A DNA stretch of 64,000 nt from Azorinus chamasolen (taxonomy: Eukaryota > Mollusca > Bivalvia > Cardiida > Solecurtidae), in contig OY755251.1 of the NCBI GenBank assembly GCA_963576725.1, forward strand, positions 38,262,048 to 38,326,047, written 5' to 3'. The notes beneath the pieces are model-generated. The model was given only the letters and a program-made list of their open reading frames with translations, did no database searches and was not told the DNA's origin. Below, one piece after another: positions 57,800 through 64,000 of this stretch. Both the position numbers and the translations under genes were made by a program. Each line of letters starts with the position of its first letter. Within the stretch, counting starts at the first letter, position 1.

Positions 57800-58420
57800 A
57801 TACCCAGCTCGTAAAACTTCCAAGCGCAGCGCGAGCTAATCGTGGGTATTTGATTAGTTTCGTTTCTGTATGGGCAGCAATTAGGATGTCTTAAATTTAT
57901 ACCAATTGAGCACAGCTATGGGAAAACCATCCATAACGTATTGCAAACAGTGTAGACCCTGGTCAGCAATTTAGCTCATATATCGGTACTCAATTTTACA
58001 TGACTGGAAATACTAAATAAGAGACGATGGCGATAATTTTTGTTGTCTCTAACCGGAAGTTGGGCGTATCATGTACATAACAGAAAACAAAGCCAAACAC
58101 TTTAACCAATGGTGAATTTAATGCATTTCCATGATTCACAACATTCATAAGGGGGCAGCGATGGCAAACATATGCAAATCAGAATCAATATAAGAATTTA
58201 CTTACATAGACATCTAGTAACATGGTAAAACGTACATTAGAAAACTTTCGAAAAATTAGACGCCTATATTCCAGCTCCGACGTAGATTCAATTATACATG
58301 ATTAAAAAATCTCAGTCACCATGACAGTCACAGGTAAACGAATATTCGAATATTCGAATAGTAATCCTATCGAATATTCGAATACCAAAATCCCTATTCG
58401 TTGACATCCCTAGTTAATAA

Positions 58421-58620
58421 CAAATAATGCAGACCGTGATTATTATAAGGCATCCTCCAAGAGTCCCGACTTAAGTATACACTGTTTGCATACCAATTAA
58501 CAAAATCTAAGAAATAATGACATCAGGAATGTTATTTAGATTAATGTGTTGAAATAGCATATGGACACAAGAGTTTTTGGCCATGGCAGAAACTGTTGAA
58601 TCATATCTATATTATATCAT
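58421..58620. other. Continuation of non-coding DNA beyond the hAT element
   Basis: Contains a decayed hairpin-family repeat at about 58418-58490 (AATGCAGACCGTGAT ... AAGTATACACTGTTTGCAT). Confidence 0.5.
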
Positions 58621-58624
58621 AATG

Positions 58625-59475
58625 CTTTGGTCACAACCCCTTCCGATTAGGCTTAGGATGTACTCCCGGCATGATTTTTAGCCATTTTGGCCTGGTCCCT
58701 GGCTGGACACCAGACATGACTGGCCGGTGGCCGGGGCTCTCAGGCAGCATCGGGGAGGTGCCCGAAGAGTTTTAACTCGAAGTTAAAATTTCTCCGGTGT
58801 CCTGTAGGTTTTCATAATCGGCCACATATCCTTCACACATCGTTTAAGTATCGCCCGATATCTGGCCGGGAATCGAGCGCTAATCGGCCGGTGTATGTAG
58901 CCTCAGGGGAGAAATTTTTGGGACCGGACATGGGCCGATATCCGGCCGATGTCTGTTTACACATTGGAAAGTAACCCACCAATGTCCGATCGGCTTGAAC
59001 CGGTGTGGACCAGATATGTTACAGACATCGGCCGGCCGGTGGCTAGAATCGGGCGGACTATATAACACCCCCCCCCTCCCCCCGTCAGTCGCCGTGTACA
59101 ACACTATAGCGCGTTTCTACACAAGAGAAATTTGGCCTGGTACAAGCATCGTTCGTTGTCGGTAGGATACTCGGGCGATATTCGTACGATGTCCGGTGAA
59201 TAGGCCGGTTATTGCCCAGACATCATAGGATAATCGGCCGATTAGTATTAGATGTTCGGTCGGTATTCACTGCCTCGCCGGCCCCCCAAAAATTTCTCTT
59301 TGGAAACAGACGCCGTACGATTACCAGATGTCTTCGGACGGTACCATTTATGTAAATGATGTGTGACAAATTTTTTGACCGGTGTTGTCCGATGCCGGAA
59401 AAATGGCCAAAACCAGCGGTTTACTCCCGATTACCCCCTATCCCCGGATACCGGCCGATATTTGTGACCATAGCA
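58625..59475. mobile_element. GC-rich foldback-like element rich in CCGGCCGAT
   Basis: The edges carry GCTTTGGTCACAA and TTGTGACCATAGC as imperfect inverted repeats. Further in, TAGCCATTTTGGCC faces GGCCAAAACC-like sequence, and GGGAGAAATTTTTGGG faces CCCCAAAAATTTCTC. Composition is far more GC-rich than the surroundings, with many CGGCCGAT/ATCGGCCG motifs. It is probably a non-autonomous DNA element; a clean target duplication is not evident. Confidence 0.55.
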
Positions 59476-59478
59476 TAA

Positions 59479-59551
59479 GCAAACACAGCAGACTCTGATC
59501 ATACGGCTCCTTAGTAATAGGACCCGTTTGATCTGGGTCTACTCTATTTGC
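59479..59551. repeat. Hairpin-family repeat
   Basis: GCAAACACAGCAGACTCTGATC ... GATCTGGGTCTACTCTATTTGC with a degraded centre. Confidence 0.8.
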
Positions 59552-59599
59552 AAAGGCATAGATTATGGTGTAAAGGGATAAACACTTTTTCATGCCTCT

Positions 59600-59664
59600 G
59601 CAAATATAGTAGACCCAAACAAGATGACTCCTGTAGAAGCCATCTGATCAGGATCTGTTCTGTT
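59600..59664. repeat. Hairpin-family repeat
   Basis: GCAAATATAGTAGACCC ... AAGATGACTCCTGTAGAAG and CATCTGATCAGGATCTG. Confidence 0.8.
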
Positions 59665-59769
59665 ATTATCATAATTATGATAGATTTGACTCTACAGTTT
59701 CTACCAATACCAAAATATCCTGTGTACATAAAATTACACCATTATAAAAAATCAGCTAATAAATTATTG

Positions 59770-59846
59770 TGGTGTACTGTGGTCTAGTGGTAACATGCCT
59801 GACTACTAATCTTGAGGTCCGTGGTTCAAATCCCGGTCTTCCCAGG
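59770..59846 (+). repeat. tRNA-like sequence, possible SINE head
   Basis: TGGTCTAGTGGTAACATGCC resembles an A box and GGTTCAAATCC matches a B box. Following sequence (TTATTATAAAAATTAATCTA) is the tail found after several hairpin repeats. Not a clean cloverleaf. Confidence 0.5.
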
Positions 59847-59849
59847 AAA

Positions 59850-60590
59850 TTTCAAAGGGCTTTTCATATGTTATTATATTATCATGTGTTATTATAAAAA
59901 TTAATCTAATTAATATTCATGATATCATTATTTCTTGCATAATTATTCTAAAATTATCAACCAATGATATTCGGAATATCATAATTATATCACTCTTTGA
60001 ACTGTGTGTTTTGACAAGAAGCCAGTCTCAACAGACGAAAGTTCTACTAGCCATAAAATGATGGGGTTCTATCGGTTGATCAAAGTAAGTATTGTCCACA
60101 GAAAGTTTTCAACACATACTCAATCATATAATCTTTCACACTCAATGAAAATTTAAAAATAGAGCCTCTTCAGACTTCTCAAAGTATCGGACACTGTCTG
60201 ACATTTGCTCGACTTTTGTGTTGTAAAGTATCGGACACTGTCTGACATTTGCTCGACTTTTGTGTTGTAAAGTGTCGGACACTGTCTGACATTTGCTCGA
60301 CTTTTGTGTTGTAAAGGAAAGTAAAAGCTAAAGTAGGTATTTGTTGAAATGTCTTTTCTCAGATTTCAACTTTACCTCAGACTCTAGTTCTGAATTTGAT
60401 GGGTTTCATCAGTTTCCAAACAACTAATTATATGTATAGATCTAATTGAAAATGACATCAGTCTACCTTCAATATGTAATTAGACTCCAGTTTTTCAAAA
60501 TAGAGTGCTGAACCTGGAAAAATAAATGCATGTGTAAGAATTAATTAAACAAAAAATGTTTGTGTATGGGATTGGGGTTAATAATTATTA
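59850..60590. other. Non-coding DNA with a small tandem repeat
   Basis: Three 44 bp repeats at 60181-60316; otherwise no feature. Confidence 0.5.
60181..60316 (+). repeat. Three 44 bp tandem repeats
   Basis: AAAGTATCGGACACTGTCTG begins at 60181, 60225 and (with one change) 60269; copies nearly identical. Confidence 0.93.
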
Positions 60591-60803
60591 TTATGTCTCC
60601 CCCCATATTTATATGGGGGAGACATATTGTTTTCGTGAGAGTTGTCTGTCTGTCTGTCTGTCCGTCTGTCTGTCCGCACTCACCAATGGGTAGTTGTGTA
60701 ACTTTTTCTAACTAGTCACACAAGTAAAATCATTAACCTGGCCATCTCTTGTGACATTAACCTGGCCATTTCTTGTGACATTAACCTGGCCAGTTGTGGG
60801 ACA

Positions 60804-60824
60804 TAGGGTTAGGGTTAGGGTTAG
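60804..60824 (+). repeat. Short interstitial TTAGGG tract
   Basis: Three GGGTTA units in a row. The mollusc telomere repeat is TTAGGG; the tract is too short to imply more than chance or a repair scar. It lies next to three ACATTAACCTGGCC repeats (60750-60795). Confidence 0.85.
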
Positions 60825-60870
60825 CTTCCAAATCATTCTATTCCAAAGTTAGAGCCAAAAATAGTTTTAC

Positions 60871-60892
60871 TTGTGGGACTAGTCCCACAAGA
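60871..60892. repeat. 22 bp palindrome
   Basis: CTTGTGGGAC/GTCCCACAAG around a central TA/CTAG, inside the family G head region. Confidence 0.8.
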
Positions 60893-62315
60893 AAAGATCA
60901 AAGGAAAAAGTCACACAACTACCCATTTGTTAGTCTGTCCGTCTGTCCGTCCGTCTGTCCGTCTGTCTGTCACACTTTTTGTCCGGACGATAACTTCAAT
61001 ATGCCTGATGCCAGTTGATTGAAACTTCATATATGGAAAGAGCATAATGAGAGGAAGTGTCATGCACAAGGTCCATAACTCTGGCTTCACTAATATAGGA
61101 GTTATTGCCCCTTGTAAAAAACAATCACACTTTTTTGTCCGGACGATAACTCCTATATGGCTCATGCCATTGGATTGAAACTTCATATATGGAAAGATCA
61201 TGACGAGAGGAAGTGTCATGCACAAGGTCCATAACTCTGGCTTCACTAATATTGGAGTTATTGCCCTTTGTTAAAAATATCACAATTTTTTGTCCGGACA
61301 ATAACTTCAATATGCCTGATGCCAGTTGATTGAAACTTCATATATGGAAAGAGCATAATGAGAGGAAGTGTCATGCAGAAGGTACATAACTCTGGCTTCA
61401 CTAATATAGGAGTTATTGCCCTTTGTAAAAAAATTCACACTTTTTTGTCTGGACGATAACTTCTATATTGCTCATGCCATTGGATTGAAACTTCATATAT
61501 GGAAAGATCATAACGAGAGGAAGTGTCATGCACAAGGTCCATAACTCTGGCTTCACTAATATTGGAGTTATTGCCCTTTGTAAAATAAATCACAATTTTT
61601 TGTCCGGATGATTACTCCTATGTGACACATGCCATTGGAGTGAAACTTCATACATGGAATGATCACAATAAGAGAAAGTGTCATGCATAAGATCCTTAAC
61701 TCGAGCTTCAATAAATTTAGAGTTATTGCCCCTTGTACATTTGTTTAATTCTTTCTTGTCCGGACGATAACTCCTACATGGCTCTTGCCATCGTATTGAA
61801 ACTTCATACATGGAAAGAGCATGATGAGAGAAAGTGTCATGAACAAGGGCCATAATTCTGGCTTCAATATTTTTGGAGTTATTGCCCTTTGTTACATTTT
61901 TTGGCCGATCAATAACTCCTGTTCGACTGATGCTATTGGAATGACATTTTATTTTTGGAAAGAGCATGATGAAAGTAAGTGTCATGCACAAGGGCCATTA
62001 ATCTGGTATCAATATTTTTGGAGTTATTAGCTGTTATCATTTTCTTCTTGAAAAATGTAGTGTGGAAAACGCATAATGAGGGGAAGTATCATTCATCAAG
62101 ACCATAACATTTTTAGTGATTTCCCTTTACATATTGCTTTTATTAGAGGGGAGACAAAAACCTCTAGTTTATTCATGAATTATGTCTCCCACATTTATGG
62201 GGGGAATTGTTTTTGCCGGACTTGCTGCAGTTTCAGAGATACGCGCGACACCATGTAATTTTAAGTCATCAAGGGCAATAACTCGCGCATATCTGTCTTG
62301 CCTTCATTAAAAATT

Positions 62316-64000
62316 TTATGCCCCCAAGATCAAATCTGGGGGGCATATTGTTTTTGCCCTGTCAGTTTGTCTGTTTGTCAGCAACTTTAACATTGGCCAT
62401 AACTTTTGAGCCAGTACAGATAGCGACTTGATATTTGGCATGCATATGTATCTCATAAAGCCGCACATTTTGAGGGGTGACATGTCAAGGTCAAGGTCAT
62501 CCTTCAAGGTCAGAGGTCAAATATATGGGTCAAATCACCGACTTTAACATTGGCCATAACTTTTGGACCAATAGAGATAGAGACTTGATATTTGGCATGC
62601 TTGTGTATCTCATGAAGCTGCACATTTTGAGGGGTGACATGTCAAGGTCAAGGTCATCCTTCAGGGTCAAAGGTCAAATTGTCTGTTTTTTTGGCTGTAA
62701 CTTTAACACAACCTTAACATTGGTCATAACTTTTGAGCCAGTACAGATAGAGACTTGATATTTGGCATGCATATGTATCTCATAAACCCGCAAAATTTGA
62801 GTGGTAATATGTTAAGGTCAAGGTCATCCTTCAAGGTCAGAGGTCAAATATATGGGTCAAATCACCGACTTTAACATTGGCCATAACTTTTGGACCAATA
62901 GAGATAGAGACTTGATATTTGGCATGCTTGTGTATCTCATGAAGCTGCACATTTTGAGGGGTGACATGTCAAGGTCAAGGTCATCCTTCAGGGTCAAAGG
63001 TCAAATTGTCTGTTTTTTTGGCTGTAACTTTAACACAACCTTAACATTGGTCATAACTTTTGAGCCAGTACAGATAGAGACTTGATATTTGGCATGCATA
63101 TGTATCTCATAAACCCGCAAAATTTGAGTGGTAATATGTTAAGGTCAAGGTCATCCTTCAAGGTCAGAGGTCAAATATATGGGTCAAATCACCGACTTTA
63201 ACATTGGCCATAACTTTTGGACCTGTACAGATAGAGACTTGATATTTGGCATGCTTGTGTACCTCATGAAGCTGTACATTTTGAGGGGTAAGATGTCAAG
63301 GTCAAGGTCATCCTTCAGGGTCAAAGGTCAAATTGTCTGTTTTTTTGGCTGTAACTTTAACGCAACCTTAACATTGGTCATAACTTTTGAGCCAGTACAG
63401 ATAGAGACTTGATAATTGGCATGCATATGTATCTCATAAAGCCGCACAATTTGAGTGGTGACATGTCAAGGTCAAGGTCATCCTTCAAGGTCAGAGGTCA
63501 AATATATGGGTCAAATCACCGACTTTAACATTGGCCATAACTTTTGGACCTGTACAGATAGAGACTTGATATTTGGCATGCTTGTGTATCTAATGAAGCT
63601 GTACATTTTGAGGGGTGACATGTCAAGGTCAAGGTCATCCTTCAGGGTCAAAGGTCAAATTGTCTGTTTCTTTGTCTGTAACTTTAACATTGGTCACAAC
63701 GTTTGAGCCAGTACAGCTAGTGACTTGATATTTGGCATGCACATTTTGAGGGGTGACATGTCAAGGTCTAGGTCATCCTTCAAGGTCAGAGGTAAAATAT
63801 ATGGGTCAAATCACTGACTTTAACATTGGCCATGCCTTTTGGACCAGTAGAGATAGACTTTATGTTTGGCATGCTTGTGCATCTCATGACATGTCAAGGT
63901 CATTCTTCAGGGTCAAAGGTCAATTTGTCTGTTTGTCTGTAACTTTAACATTGGTCATAACTTTGAGCCAGTACAGAAAGAGACTTCATATTTGGCATGC
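62316..64000 (+). mobile_element. Family H hairpin-array element, runs off the window
   Basis: Head ATGCCCCCAAGATC ... ATCTGGGGGGCAT (62318-62346), GTTTGTCTGTTTGTC, then the array to the window end. The single-unit copy at 47419-47690 shows what the missing tail should look like. Confidence 0.7.
62522..63990 (+). repeat. 327 bp higher-order tandem repeat (family H)
   Basis: Dimers of two ~163 bp subunits start near 62522, 62849, 63176 and 63503. The first two look identical by eye over 327 bp; later ones diverge and shorten. Each dimer holds several AGGTCAAGGTCA strings. The 77-83 codon open frames, spaced 327 bp, are array artefacts. Confidence 0.93.

Larger units (their letters stand above)
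56723..58412 (+). mobile_element. hAT element remnant with exact 8 bp duplication
   Basis: 1690 bp. Termini TAGGGATGTCAACGAATA and TATTCGTTGACATCCCTA; GTTAATAA flanks both sides exactly (56715-56722, 58413-58420). GAATATTCGAATATTCG repeats lie inside each end. It carries one ORF, a BED zinc finger (57480-57734), and no catalytic transposase region, so it is internally deleted. A partial hairpin-family repeat (57750-57799) lies within it. Confidence 0.9.
60593..62170 (+). mobile_element. Family G hairpin-array element
   Basis: Head ATGTCTCCCCCCATA/TATGGGGGAGACAT hairpin (60593-60622), (GTCT)n at 60643-60675, and a second TGTC tract at 60930-60972 after an inserted-looking segment. About seven ~150 bp units follow (GTCCGGACGATAACTCC, AGTGTCATGCACAAGG), then the tail GAGGGGAGACAAAAACCTC and CTAGTTT. 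A second family G head fragment (ATGTCTCCCACATTTATGGG) starts at 62182. Confidence 0.65.

Noticed and set aside
60804..60824. Chromosome end or fusion point
   Set aside because: Only three TTAGGG units; too short and surrounded by ordinary repeats.

Overview
The window looks like metazoan, most likely bivalve-mollusc, repeat-rich intergenic DNA. It is AT-rich, has no bacterial gene layout, and carries a short vertebrate/mollusc-type TTAGGG tract. It is packed with the short-hairpin, (GTCTGTCC)n and ~155 bp array elements I associate with bivalve genomes. The species assignment is inference. I found no convincing host protein-coding gene, only one weak candidate first exon (15772-15818).

Layout. 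(1) 313-10133: a tandem-array element (family A) interrupted by an almost full-length Ty3/gypsy LTR retrotransposon on the minus strand (1846-9637). Its 608 bp LTRs look identical by eye and it has a 4 bp GTAC target duplication. It has a gag, and a pol broken at three places. Between the 5' LTR and gag lie three small paralogous coiled-coil ORFs, the most unusual coding content here. (2) 10386-15270: two piggyBac-like TTAA miniature elements with 68 bp palindromes, flanking a family E array element. (3) 16191-20946 and 33221-39041: two long copies of family B in opposite orientation, each carrying a family C element at a different site, so each copy supplies the empty site for the other. (4) 20947-33220: two hAT-like elements, fragments, small tandem repeats and a third family C copy. 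(5) 39042-49700: sparse, old-looking DNA with many 50-75 bp hairpin repeats, a short family B copy, tRNA-like repeats and a 150 bp array. (6) 49706-51512: a 28 bp minisatellite. (7) 51513-60590: TA-flanked and hAT-type miniature elements, a hAT remnant encoding a BED zinc finger, and a GC-rich foldback. (8) 60593-64000: families G and H arrays, the last running off the window.

Common themes. At least eight sequence-distinct families (A-H) share one plan: a 5' terminal hairpin, a GTCTGTCC-type simple repeat, a tandem array of ~150-165 bp units, a 3' hairpin, and a terminal CTTGTT or CTAGTT. Several arrays are dense in AGGTCA half-sites. A separate hairpin family (GCAAACAGAGTAGACCC and its inverse) occurs more than twenty times, with matching changes in the two arms. 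The genes present serve transposition only: gag packages RNA, pol supplies protease, reverse transcriptase, RNase H and integrase, and the BED finger is a DNA-binding remnant of a hAT transposase.
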